Assembly (NCBI GenBank): GCA_028277395.1
Contig: JANQGJ010000083.1
Coordinates: 1 to 42,198 of the forward strand
Length of the DNA stretch: 42,198 nt
Reading direction: 5' to 3'
Origin: Bacteroidales bacterium
GTDB lineage: Bacteria > Bacteroidota > Bacteroidia > Bacteroidales > F082
Position numbers and translations under genes: made by a program. Within the stretch, counting starts at the first letter, position 1, and the number at the start of each line of letters is the position of its first letter. The notes below the pieces were generated by a model. It made no database searches, had not been told where the DNA came from, and saw nothing but the letters and a program-made list of their open reading frames with translations. Shown here in pieces: positions 1 through 9,500 of this stretch.

Positions 1-91
1 AGACGCTAAGAACCAACAGTTGTTGCCTTAGAGCACGTAGAAAAAATTATGCTTTTTATAATATTGATCTTTGAGGAGATAAGACTTTCAG

Positions 92-126
92 AAAAAAAAA
101 CCGTCCTGAAGAACAAGACGGTTTTT
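92..126 (-). terminator. Rho-independent terminator of the tRNA-Val gene
   Basis: Read on the minus strand, a short stem (CCGTC at 117-121 pairing with GACGG at 101-105) is followed by a run of nine T (92-100). A-rich bases on the 5' side extend the stem with the T run. It lies immediately 3' of the tRNA-Val gene and fits a terminator for that single-gene transcript. Positions 1-91 hold nothing I can support. Confidence 0.75.
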
Positions 127-127
127 G

Positions 128-202
128 TGGGCGATGAGGGATTCGAACCCCCGGCCCCCTCGGTGTAAACGAGGTGCTCTGAACCAGCTGAGCTAATCAC
201 CC
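128..202 (-). tRNA. tRNA-Val (anticodon UAC)
   Basis: The reverse complement folds as a full cloverleaf. The acceptor stem GGGTGAT pairs with ATCGCCC (one G-U pair), the D arm contains GCTC..GAGC, the anticodon stem is CCTCG/CGAGG with loop TTTACAC, and the T arm contains GGTTCGAATCC. The loop places UAC at positions 34-36, decoding GUA valine codons. The discriminator base is A, and CCA is not encoded, so it must be added after transcription. It is a stand-alone gene with its own promoter and terminator. Confidence 0.95.
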
Positions 203-224
203 GTGAGCTTTTCAAAAGCGAGTG

Positions 225-252
225 CAAATATACACCTATTTTCAAACCACAA
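225..252 (-). promoter_or_regulatory. Promoter of tRNA-Val
   Basis: On the minus strand a perfect Bacteroidota -7 box, TATATTTG (225-232), lies 17 bases downstream of a TTG -33 element (250-252). The predicted start of transcription is near 217, about 15 bases before the mature tRNA 5' end at 202. The match to the consensus and the fit to the downstream gene support the call. Exact start position is inferred. Confidence 0.6.
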
Positions 253-321
253 TACATTTTTCTTAAAAAATTTGAACAACTTCAGAAAAAAATCATTCAG
301 CTTAGTTATTACTGCTTTTGC

Positions 322-329
322 TACATTTG
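322..329 (+). promoter_or_regulatory. Candidate -7 box for tamL operon
   Basis: TACATTTG matches the Bacteroidota -7 consensus TAnnTTTG exactly and lies about 25 bases before the first possible tamL start codon. No convincing -33 TTG is visible at the usual distance, so this is a candidate only. Confidence 0.4.
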
Positions 330-351
330 CAAATACAACATTTTTATCAAA

Positions 352-2694
352 TTGATATTGAACAATAAAATAATCCGGATTATTATTATCCTGTTAATAA
401 CTACATTATCAGGATGTTCTGTAAAAAAGCATCTGAATAACGATCAACATCTCATAAACAGATACAGAATTTCTGTTGAAGGAAGTCATCCGGAAATAAG
501 TAATTCCGAACTACGCACTTTGTTAACGCCTGACCCAAACAGTAAATTTTTATTTTTCAGGTTTAAACTCTGGTCATATTATCGTTTTCAAAAAAAACAA
601 ACAAAATTTAATACCTGGTTAAATAAGCATTTTGGTGAAGAACCTTCACTGTATAATGAAAGCACACTTGAAAATATCAGCAAAAAAATGTTGAGATATC
701 TAAATAACATTGGATATTTCGATTCAAAAGTGGAGTTTCAAACCAGGTTTAAAAACAAAGTAGCAAATGTCAGATTTATTATTAAACCAAGTGTTCCTTA
801 CAGGATTTCAGATATAAAGTACTCCATTACTGACTCACTTTTACAGGATTTTTTCAACAAAGACTTATCGAATACCCTGATCAAAAAAGGAGATATTTAC
901 AACGCATATACGTTCGATAATGAAAGAGACAGGATTACTGCTAATTTACGCGATAACGGGTATTTCTATTTCAACAGGAATTATATTCAGTTCATTGTTG
1001 ACAGTAACCTGATGAAAAGGGAGATGAATGTTGACCTTGTTATCAATAGTGTAAAAAAACCCGATCAGAGCTCGCCGGGCAACTTTATTGAATTTAACCA
1101 TAAACGATACTTCATTAATAATGTGACAATAATTCCTGAATTTGATCCAAACCTAAATCTGACATATGACACAATAAAGCACAACATTGAATTTTGGAAT
1201 GATACTAACAGATATACCTATGATTTTCTCTACAATCAAAAACAGCATTTAAAACCTTCAGCATTTAATTCGGCAATTAAAATAAAACCGGGCCAACCGT
1301 ATTCCGCAAAAAAAGTACAGACCACATATCGTAAGTTATTTAATTTCCAGATTATTCAAACTGCAAATATTAGTTTCGATACCACAAATACTCCCAATAG
1401 TAATATCCCTGACCATGATTATATCAACTCACGCATTCAGCTCAGGGACAGCAAACTAAACAGATTCTCCGCAGAGGTTGAAGGCACAAATTCCAGTGGT
1501 GATCTCGGCATCAGAGGTAATCTGGTTTTTCTAAATAAAAATATTTTCAAGCGCGCAGAAGTTTTCAGACTAAGACTTAAAGGTGGATTTGAAGCCCAGA
1601 CAATAACTGAACCTACGGAAAGCAACAACGGATTATTTAACACCTTTGAAGCCGGTCTGGATGGGACGATCTTTTTTCCAAGGTTTTTATCACCTGTTAG
1701 ATTTGACAAATTTAATCAGGAATATTTACCAAATACTAACTTAAATTTTGGTTTTAATTATCAGCGACGTCCGAATTACTCACGAAATATTACAAATGTT
1801 GATGTTGGATATACATGGAATTCCGGGAAAAATGTAACCCATATTCTTACTCCAATAAATATTAACTACGTTAAAATAAATCCAACACCTGAGTTCGACT
1901 CCATTCTTGAAAATGAGCCAAACAGAAGATTAAGGGAACAGTATTCAGACCATATGATTGTTGGGTTGAAGTATAGCTATATCTTCAATAATCAAAACAT
2001 GATGGCTCTGCAACATTTTAATTACCTGAGAGTTAACCTTGAGTCGTCAGGTAACTTGCTTTACGGTATAAATTCATTGGCAGGTACTCAGAAATCTGAC
2101 AGCGGGTATTACAAAGTTTTTGGTGTCAGATACTCACAATACCTAAGAGCCAGTATCGACTTCAGGCACTATTACTATTTCTCAAAAAAAACGAACAGCC
2201 TGGTTTGGAGGATTCTCCTTGGAGCAGGTATTCCCTTTTTAAATTCGGATGAATTACCATATGAAAAAGGATTTTATGCCGGTGGTGCTAACGACATGAG
2301 AGGATGGTTGTTTAAAGACCTTGGCCCCGGTGGATATTCAGGTGACTCACAATATGAAAAGGTTGGGGATATTCAGATAGAAGGTAATCTTGAATACAGG
2401 TTCCCCATTTATGGGTTTTTCAAGGGTGCGATTTTTACGGATATTGGTAATATCTGGACTTACAAAGAGTCTGAAACATTTCCTGATGGCCAATTTCATA
2501 TTGACAAGTTTATTTCACAACTGGCAGTTGATGCCGGCATTGGGTTTAGATTTGACTTTCAGGTTCTTATATTTAGAATTGATGTGGCAGCACCAATGAG
2601 GGATCCTGCATATTCTTCAGGCCACAAATGGAGATTCAAATACCTGCAACCAGTTGATTTCATCTGGAACTTTGGTATAGGTTATCCATTCTAA
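352..2694 (+). CDS. tamL: TamL-type lipoprotein, Omp85/BamA-family outer membrane assembly protein
   Basis: A 780-residue outer membrane protein of the Omp85 superfamily. It begins with a lipoprotein signal (hydrophobic stretch, then LSGC with the lipidated Cys at residue 22), which marks the Bacteroidota TamL type rather than classical BamA or TamA. Residues about 40-400 look like successive POTRA repeats (for example YNESTLENISKKMLRYLNNI and the GDIYN/GYFYF segments). Residues about 430-780 are beta-barrel-like, with an Omp85-style FYAGGANDMRGW near residues 640-650 and a C-terminal phenylalanine. The likely role is insertion of outer membrane proteins together with TamB. No ATG is available at the start: TTG at 352 and TTG at 358 are both possible. 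A helicase gene follows after 11 bases. tamB is not adjacent. Confidence 0.85.
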   Translation: MILNNKIIRIIIILLITTLSGCSVKKHLNNDQHLINRYRISVEGSHPEISNSELRTLLTPDPNSKFLFFRFKLWSYYRFQKKQTKFNTWLNKHFGEEPSLYNESTLENISKKMLRYLNNIGYFDSKVEFQTRFKNKVANVRFIIKPSVPYRISDIKYSITDSLLQDFFNKDLSNTLIKKGDIYNAYTFDNERDRITANLRDNGYFYFNRNYIQFIVDSNLMKREMNVDLVINSVKKPDQSSPGNFIEFNHKRYFINNVTIIPEFDPNLNLTYDTIKHNIEFWNDTNRYTYDFLYNQKQHLKPSAFNSAIKIKPGQPYSAKKVQTTYRKLFNFQIIQTANISFDTTNTPNSNIPDHDYINSRIQLRDSKLNRFSAEVEGTNSSGDLGIRGNLVFLNKNIFKRAEVFRLRLKGGFEAQTITEPTESNNGLFNTFEAGLDGTIFFPRFLSPVRFDKFNQEYLPNTNLNFGFNYQRRPNYSRNITNVDVGYTWNSGKNVTHILTPININYVKINPTPEFDSILENEPNRRLREQYSDHMIVGLKYSYIFNNQNMMALQHFNYLRVNLESSGNLLYGINSLAGTQKSDSGYYKVFGVRYSQYLRASIDFRHYYYFSKKTNSLVWRILLGAGIPFLNSDELPYEKGFYAGGANDMRGWLFKDLGPGGYSGDSQYEKVGDIQIEGNLEYRFPIYGFFKGAIFTDIGNIWTYKESETFPDGQFHIDKFISQLAVDAGIGFRFDFQVLIFRIDVAAPMRDPAYSSGHKWRFKYLQPVDFIWNFGIGYPF

Positions 2695-2705
2695 GATATT
2701 TACAA

Positions 2706-4172
2706 ATGTCAAAAACGGAAACAGATAATTCTTCTTTTAGAGATAAAGTTCTTTACAATCTGAAGTTTACACCAACCAATGATCAAATCTCTGTAGCGAA
2801 CCATCTCAGTGCCTTTACAACCAGCACAAAACATAATCCAGTATATGTTTTGAAAGGATATGCTGGTACAGGAAAAACAAGTATGATCAGCGCTTATGTT
2901 AACACTCTAAAAGAATACGGTAAATATTTTGTGCTTTTGGCACCTACAGGACGTGCCGCAAAAGTTTTAACTCAATACACAACATACAAGGCACATACAA
3001 TACACAGGTACATTTATGTGTTTATGACAAATAAAGATGGTCTTACAAATATTGTACTATCACATAACAAACTGAGAAATGCTGTTTTTATAGTAGATGA
3101 ATCATCAATGATTGGTGATAGCAGCCAGGCCAATAATTCCATTTTCAGCAGAAACAGCTTACTGGACGATTTGTTTCAATACGTGTTCTCACAAAAGGGG
3201 AATAAACTTATTCTAGTTGGTGATACCGCACAATTACCACCTGTGGGAATAAACCTTAGTCCTGCCCTGGATATTGAGAATCTTAGAGCATCCTATTCTA
3301 TTACATCTTTTGATTTTGAAATGAAAGAGGTAATGAGACAAACATTTGATTCAGGAATTTTAACCTCTGCAACGAATCTGAGGAATAAAATTGAAAACAA
3401 CGACCTGAATCTGCCCTTCTACAAACTAAACAACAGTGCCAATGATATAACAGTAATAAATGATGCAGGCAACTTTGGTGATCTGTTGATGGAATCATTT
3501 ACTGACAGTGACAGTGACAATGGAATAATTGTTTGCAGGTCAAACAAACAGGCCAATATTTACAACCAACAGATAAGAAACAGAATATTAATGCGGGATT
3601 CTGAAATTGAAACAGGTGATTTATTAATGGTGGTTAAGAATAATTATTTCTGGCTTGATAAAGAGTCCGTTGCAGGATTCATAGCCAATGGTGACATTAT
3701 TAAAATAACCAGATTCAAGAAAATTGAGGATCTGTACGGTTTTCACTTTGCTGATGTTGATATTCAGCTGATTGATTACCCTGATGAGAAGGAATTAAAC
3801 GTAAAATTATTACTTGATACAATATCGGCAAATTCTCCGGGGTTATCTGATGAAGATAGCAAACGTTTATACAGCTCCGTTGAAGAAGATTATATGAACT
3901 ATTCGAACAGGAGGACCAGGTTAAATAAAATTAAAGCAAATGTCTACTATAATGCCCTTCACGTGAAATTCAGCTACGCGATGACCTGTCATAAAACACA
4001 AGGTGGTCAATGGAAAAACGTATTTATAGATAAAGGATATATTCCTGAGAACAAATACGACATTGAATATCTGCGCTGGTTATATACTGCAACTACAAGA
4101 GCCACTGATAAATTGAACCTTGTTGGTTTTGATGAAAACTATTTTGACTTTACTATGAATGAAAATATTTGA
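2706..4172 (+). CDS. RecD/Pif1-like superfamily 1 DNA helicase
   Basis: A 488-residue ATP-dependent DNA helicase. Visible motifs run in the expected order: Walker A GYAGTGKTS (residues 51-59, Lys57), motif Ia APTGRAAKVL, Walker B FIVDESSMIG, motif III LVGDTAQLPPVG, motif V MTCHKTQGGQW, and motif VI YTATTRATDKL near the C terminus. This is an AAA_30 plus UvrD_C_2 architecture typical of stand-alone RecD-like or Pif1-like helicases in Bacteroidota, and the protein is much shorter than true RecD2. The substrate and pathway cannot be told from sequence; DNA repair or replication-fork work is the family expectation. It follows tamL after 11 bases, so the two are probably co-transcribed. Confidence 0.88.
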   Translation: MSKTETDNSSFRDKVLYNLKFTPTNDQISVANHLSAFTTSTKHNPVYVLKGYAGTGKTSMISAYVNTLKEYGKYFVLLAPTGRAAKVLTQYTTYKAHTIHRYIYVFMTNKDGLTNIVLSHNKLRNAVFIVDESSMIGDSSQANNSIFSRNSLLDDLFQYVFSQKGNKLILVGDTAQLPPVGINLSPALDIENLRASYSITSFDFEMKEVMRQTFDSGILTSATNLRNKIENNDLNLPFYKLNNSANDITVINDAGNFGDLLMESFTDSDSDNGIIVCRSNKQANIYNQQIRNRILMRDSEIETGDLLMVVKNNYFWLDKESVAGFIANGDIIKITRFKKIEDLYGFHFADVDIQLIDYPDEKELNVKLLLDTISANSPGLSDEDSKRLYSSVEEDYMNYSNRRTRLNKIKANVYYNALHVKFSYAMTCHKTQGGQWKNVFIDKGYIPENKYDIEYLRWLYTATTRATDKLNLVGFDENYFDFTMNENI

Positions 4173-4204
4173 TTATTTTTAACTTTACTTTAAAATTGAA
4201 CATT

Positions 4205-4747
4205 ATGAAATACATAGCATTATTTGTTTTACTGACTTATTGTTCTGTAAGTAACGCACAAGAAGCAAAATATCAAACATATTCAGCTGACCTGACAATT
4301 ATAGCTACTAAGAATGGAAAGGATCAACAATGGCAAAATAAGAATATCCTGGTTGTACTTGATTACAAAACCGGTAATATTCAAATTGAAATGAAAAACA
4401 GTGATTTCTATAATAAAGAAACCAATAGTTTGTCAGAAAATAATGAAGAATCAGATAATACACAGTTTACTCTTAAAGGAATACTACCCATTGAGCGAAT
4501 TCTGGATCAAAAAACTCATAACCAGGAATACAATGTTGAGTTGCAGCTTGTAAATGATGATATTAACTTCAGTAAGATGGTTAACTTTAATATGAATATA
4601 TTAAAAACCAGTCAGAAATCGAAAAGTTACAGGGTGTTTACCTTTATTGGCAGTTTATACAATGATGAATTAAACCTGCCTGCTTTTAAGGGATTTGACA
4701 ATGAAATTGAGATAAGAATTATGTTTAACGCTTTCTGGAACGGTTAA
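4205..4747 (+). CDS. Secreted protein of unknown function
   Basis: A 180-residue protein starting at ATG 4205. Its first 19 residues are a clear signal peptide (hydrophobic core, cleavage after SNA or at AQ). A TTG-started reading from 4169 would add twelve residues and overlap the helicase stop, which is less likely. The mature part alternates short beta-like segments and ends LPAFKGFDNEIEIRIMFNAF. The overall pattern (extracytoplasmic, about 160 mature residues, one beta-rich domain) is loosely like small YceI-type lipid-binding proteins, but no diagnostic motif is seen, so no function is assigned. It lies 32 bases after the helicase gene and is convergent with ispF, six bases away. Confidence 0.7.
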   Translation: MKYIALFVLLTYCSVSNAQEAKYQTYSADLTIIATKNGKDQQWQNKNILVVLDYKTGNIQIEMKNSDFYNKETNSLSENNEESDNTQFTLKGILPIERILDQKTHNQEYNVELQLVNDDINFSKMVNFNMNILKTSQKSKSYRVFTFIGSLYNDELNLPAFKGFDNEIEIRIMFNAFWNG

Positions 4748-4753
4748 CAGGTA

Positions 4754-5236
4754 TTAATTTTTTTTAAGCAGAGCTATTGCTTCAGCCCCAATACCTTCAC
4801 CTCTTCCTGCAAAACCAAGCTTATCCGTAGTTGTGGCTTTTACCGAAACCTGATCTGTATTGACATCAAGTATTTCGGCTATATTAGCTTTCATTTGCGG
4901 AATATACTCTACCACTCGTGGTGATTGAAGAATTATCGTTGAATCAATATTAATTACCGTAAATCCTTTTTGTTTTACAAGTGAAACAACCCTGGATAGT
5001 AACGATGTTCCGGATATTCCCTTATTTCTCAAATCAGTACCGGGGAAGTGTATCCCGATATCCCCCAGGGCAGTAGCTCCCAATAGTGCATCTGCAATGG
5101 AATGTATTAATACATCGGCATCAGAATACCCAAGTGCTCCAAATTTTGCAGGTACATCTACACCTCCAATAATCAGTTTACGCCCCGGAACCAGTTTGTG
5201 AACATCATAACCAATACCAATCCTATGATCGGTCAT
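4754..5236 (-). CDS. ispF: 2-C-methyl-D-erythritol 2,4-cyclodiphosphate synthase
   Basis: IspF converts CDP-ME 2-phosphate to the cyclic diphosphate MEcPP in the MEP isoprenoid pathway. The 160-residue length is typical. The N terminus carries the metal-binding DxH motif in GIGYDVHKL (Asp11, His13), and the third metal ligand is His45 in SDADVLIHS. The family signatures GDIGIHFPGTD and KATTTDKLGFAGRGEGI are present. Its ATG (5236-5234) shares one base with the porV stop codon (TAATG), so it is the last gene of the porU-porV transcript and probably depends on translational coupling. The partnership of a housekeeping isoprenoid gene with a secretion gene is positional only. Confidence 0.97.
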   Translation of the reverse strand: MTDHRIGIGYDVHKLVPGRKLIIGGVDVPAKFGALGYSDADVLIHSIADALLGATALGDIGIHFPGTDLRNKGISGTSLLSRVVSLVKQKGFTVINIDSTIILQSPRVVEYIPQMKANIAEILDVNTDQVSVKATTTDKLGFAGRGEGIGAEAIALLKKN

Positions 5237-6438
5237 TAGTTATCTGATCCGGTATTACTTACCTTTCCAAGGTTAAACAATAAAGTGAACCTTAGTGTAT
5301 TTTGAAGTGGATTTTGATCTTTGGTTACAGGGATCAGATAAGAAAAGTCCAGGCCAAAAACATTATATCTCAAACCAACACCCAATGTAGCATATTTACG
5401 GTTACCCTTAGTTAGGTCTTCATAGAAGAAACCACCACGTAACGCCAACACATCAGTGTACCAGTATTCAGTTCCAAAAGCAAAGCTAAACTCTCTGAGT
5501 TCTTCTGAAAAACCATCTGGTGCATCATACCATGACTGTATCATACCACGTATTGGGCTTACATCAGGGTCCATACCTTTTTCAATAACCAATGAACCAT
5601 CAGGGTTTACCGAATCAGGATAATAAATAGGTGGAGTTGGAACCAGTAGTTTATTTATATCTACCTGAAATGTCAGGCTGTTATAATCATCAAGATCAAG
5701 TGTTAACCTGGGTCCTATTCTGAAATTAGTCGGGATAAAATCTTTTTCAATATTTGATCCTGAATAGGAGATCTTACTACCAATATTTGAAATATTTATC
5801 CCCCATGCGAAAGTAGCATCTATGGTATTAAACCAGTTGACATCATCTTCCCAGTACATGGCAATATCAGCAGCAACAGAAGTTCCGGCTTTCGTTTCCT
5901 GACCTGCAACATTCTGTCCCTGTGTTAAATCAGAGTAAATAAAACGTCCTGCAACCGCCAAAGAAAGCTTATCGGTAAGTACCCTTGAATAGGTCGCGTC
6001 AACTGCGAATTCATTTGGCTTGTAAGTCCCCAGTGAAGAACCATTTATATCAGTAAAAGTTATCTCACCCAATGAAAAATAACGTAAAGTTGCTGCAAAA
6101 GTTGACATAGGATTAATACGCTTATAGAAAGAAACGTATGCCAGGTTAATATCGTTTACCAGGTTTCTTAACCATGGTGTATATGAGAACGAAAAACCCA
6201 TATCATCGGCAATTCTTGCATACTTGGCAGGATTCCAATGCATTGAATTAGCATCAGCAGATGATGCAACACCACCGTCACCCATACCACCTGCACGTGC
6301 ATCAGGACCAATCATTAACAACGGAACTGCTGTAGTAATTACGTTCAATTGTTGTCCGTTCTTTTCAATATAACTCTGTGCTTCAACATTCGAAAACAAT
6401 AATGTTGCCATTAATAATAATAAGATCTTCTGTTTCAT
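5236..6438 (-). CDS. porV: Type IX secretion outer membrane protein PorV (LptO)
   Basis: A 400-residue outer membrane beta-barrel of the FadL-like PorV family. In the type IX system PorV carries substrates from the translocon to the PorU sortase. A signal peptide ending in VEAQ is followed by the recognisable PorV N-terminal region, with PLLMIGPDARAGGMGDGG and then SSADANSMHWNPAKYA. The rest is a run of amphipathic strands, and the C terminus contains the last-strand pattern LRFTLLFNLGK. Upstream neighbours are two porU genes on the same strand, which matches the known functional pairing. A palindrome overlapping a -7 box sits 22-36 bases upstream, so the gene may have its own promoter as well as read-through from porU. 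Confidence 0.95.
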   Translation of the reverse strand: MKQKILLLLMATLLFSNVEAQSYIEKNGQQLNVITTAVPLLMIGPDARAGGMGDGGVASSADANSMHWNPAKYARIADDMGFSFSYTPWLRNLVNDINLAYVSFYKRINPMSTFAATLRYFSLGEITFTDINGSSLGTYKPNEFAVDATYSRVLTDKLSLAVAGRFIYSDLTQGQNVAGQETKAGTSVAADIAMYWEDDVNWFNTIDATFAWGINISNIGSKISYSGSNIEKDFIPTNFRIGPRLTLDLDDYNSLTFQVDINKLLVPTPPIYYPDSVNPDGSLVIEKGMDPDVSPIRGMIQSWYDAPDGFSEELREFSFAFGTEYWYTDVLALRGGFFYEDLTKGNRKYATLGVGLRYNVFGLDFSYLIPVTKDQNPLQNTLRFTLLFNLGKVSNTGSDN

Positions 6439-6459
6439 TTATTTACTTATGAATTAAAA

Positions 6460-6474
6460 AGGTTTGCAAACCTA
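6460..6474 (-). promoter_or_regulatory. Palindrome overlapping candidate porV -7 box
   Basis: AGGTTTGCAAACCT (6460-6473) is a perfect 14-base palindrome. On the minus strand its upstream half gives TAGGTTTG (6467-6474), an exact TAnnTTTG -7 box, placed about 30 bases before the porV ATG. No clear -33 TTG is seen. The overlap of a symmetrical site with a promoter element would suit an operator, but it may be coincidence. Confidence 0.35.
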
Positions 6475-6585
6475 ACGAAATAATTTAATTTATATTACTT
6501 TTTCGAACCAAAATTGAGTTCATTCAATAAATAAGAATAATAATGCTTAAATATGTTTGATTAAAACGGTGAAATGGTGTTTATG

Positions 6586-9500
6586 TTATTTATTTATGCG
6601 AAATAATTTTTGTTGCTGTACTGTTACATTTCCAAAATTATCCTTTACTTCCACTACGTAGATATATATTCCTTCTCTGATAAGTTCATTATTAGGCCCT
6701 CTGCCATCCCATGTTACTGATTCACCGCTACTTAACCCTGTCAAACTATCGTCGATCAGTTCTGTAATAAACGTTCCGTTTAAATCATAGATTTTGATAT
6801 TTGTGACGATATTAGCTCCCATTTTGTTATGAGAAAAAGTAAAGGTTGTGTGATCATAAAATGGATTAGGATAATTAAATACTTCCCATAACTGTAAATT
6901 AGCTGCATCATTAACAACAAATTCAATTCTCTTCTCTGAAGAATTATTATAAACATCCCATGCTTTAATTGTGAGTGTATGATATCCCGGTGAGAGATTA
7001 TTTAACGGATGGGTTACTTTTCCGGATTGATACGAATCAATATCCATTTCAAAATTCTCATTTAGAATTACAGGATTTGAGTAATCGTCATCAATTAGCA
7101 AAATAATATCCCGACCTATTCCGATACCGGTTGAGTTTACACCACTTTCATCACTTATATAGGAAAGCATTACAGGATTACTGGTAACTACATCTCCGGA
7201 TTGAAATCTGTTATTGTTTAAATAAAGATCGATTTCAGGTCCGGTGTTATCAACCTCTGCATTATCGTCAATCCCACCAATCTTAAAGTCATCATAAGCA
7301 CCCCAGGCATCAACTGAAGTAACAGTATCAATTGCATAATACATTATTTTACCATTTCCGTATCTATATGAGATATCTTTTGGAACCCTAAACTCAAATT
7401 CAAATTTTCCATCCTTAACTCCTGCCTTACCACTGAATATTTCTTTGTCATACAATGTGAAATCCTGTGGATAGCTGTTTCCATCATTAGCCAGTGTAGT
7501 ATACTTGGAAGCTTTATCATATACCTTTGGATAAATAAAACCATTAAAACTATCAGATGATCTGTTATTTCCATATTGGATCTCTCCCGTAACTTTTACA
7601 ACAGATAATGCACCTATTGTATCAGATGACCTGCTTGTTTCATTACTTACAGATGTATTTACAATATTGTTTTTTGGATATGCCAATGTTAATGCCGGAT
7701 CACCTAACAAGGCAAAATTCAGGTAATTTTCGTTTGATGGTATTTTTGACAGTCTTACAAGATCACCCAGACGAGGCACACTACCATCATCATCACATGA
7801 CAAAAGGTTTGCATATATCCTTCTGTTCACAATATAATTTGCATGGGCATAAGCAAGCCTGGTGGTAGTAAGAAGAGCAATTGCACCACCTTCTTCATTA
7901 AGGAATACGTATTCTCCGGCGGAGGTAAATTCGGGGTCATCAAAACGACTAAACTCACATGTAGCGGTAATTATTAGCGGAAGATGATCAAAGTTTTTAA
8001 ACGCATTTATCATTGGAACATCCAGCACCAATTCATCCGACCAGCCAATAAGCCCGCCATGTCCGGTGTAGTTAACAATCAATGCACCTTCATCCATTTG
8101 CTGGTTTATTTTATCATTAACATCAGGATAACGAAAACCACCAGGTATTGCGACCTTTTTAAAAGCATCAAGGAATATTTTATTGATACTTATTCCATTA
8201 ATGAGGGTATCAGCTATTTCAACCAATCCTTCGGCCTGTTTAAGGTGCAGGTTATTGTCTCTATCATCAGCAACAAAACAAATATTTGTTCTCCAATCAC
8301 CCAATACAACATTTTTGTCACTTTGATAATTCTCGATTTTATTTACAATTGATGTTGCCTGTTCGTTGGTTGTGATCGGGAACCTGCCAATCCCGATATC
8401 CAGATCACCGGCAGCATTAGCTCCTTCATAATCACCCAGAAGTCCAAAGTAGTCATCTGTAACAAATGAACCCGTTTCACGCAATGATTCCTGAGATTCA
8501 TAAGTAGGGACTATGTTTGTATTTCCATGAATACGATGTTTATAATCAAAAGATGCATCACCAAACAGTAACAGGTATGCCCTCTCACCTCCAAATGCCC
8601 CTTTTTTATAAAGCATACGCATAAAATCGCGAATAGCACTGATATCCTGCGATCCTGATGAGAACTCATTATACAGTTCCTGAGGACTAACACATATTGT
8701 AGTAAGTCCGTCATGGGTTCTGTGAAGATTGGCAAGCCTTTCTGCTTCATCTGTAAACTGATCAGGTCTTACAATTACGAAGTTAACATTACTGATACCA
8801 TGAAGATTTTGATTTTCAACACCCTCATGTGATACAATGCTATGATAATTTTCTCCGTTAAAAACAGAAAACTGTCGTAAAGTATCGGTTGGTACTACAA
8901 ACTCCATTGTACCATCAATAATTTCTGTGGAAATCTGTAATGGATTATGAATATCAGTTATATCCCAGACAATACAGTTTTCGTTTGCATCACGAATTTC
9001 ATATTTTGCAATATTTCCTATACCAGTAACTCCTGGGTTACAGAAATTCATCTGACTCCCGGTAAAAATTAATTCTCTTTGCGTGTTGATTTCAATGAAA
9101 TCCAGCCAGGCAATTGCATTGGGATCATTTGAAAGATATTCAATTCTTACTTTCAAATCATCATTATTATCTATAAACGATTCACTGGTATTGGATTTTC
9201 GTGCATATATCCCAAGATTTAAACTAATTAACCTGATTCTTGTGGAATCGACTATTTTTGTATCATTTACATATACATTATAATATGAGTGAACCAATGC
9301 TCTTCCAACAATATCCATATTCAGATGTACCGGTTCATTATGTTTCTTATTTGGGAATGTAAATTCAAATTCCCTTTCAATAGTATCACCCATGAACCTT
9401 TCACCGTACCATTCCTTACCGGTTGACATAAGATTCTCATAATCCATATCATGTGCAATATAGTCGGTAAAAGAAGTGGCAAATTTGTTAGGTTCAAGTA

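Noticed and set aside
2..31. A short open stretch ending in TAG at the left edge that could be the last ten codons of an upstream gene.
   Set aside because: Ten codons give no recognisable protein, and another frame stays open to about position 74, so neither can be called.
6..257. An 83-codon open frame on the minus strand.
   Set aside because: It covers the tRNA-Val gene and its terminator and has no protein-like features.
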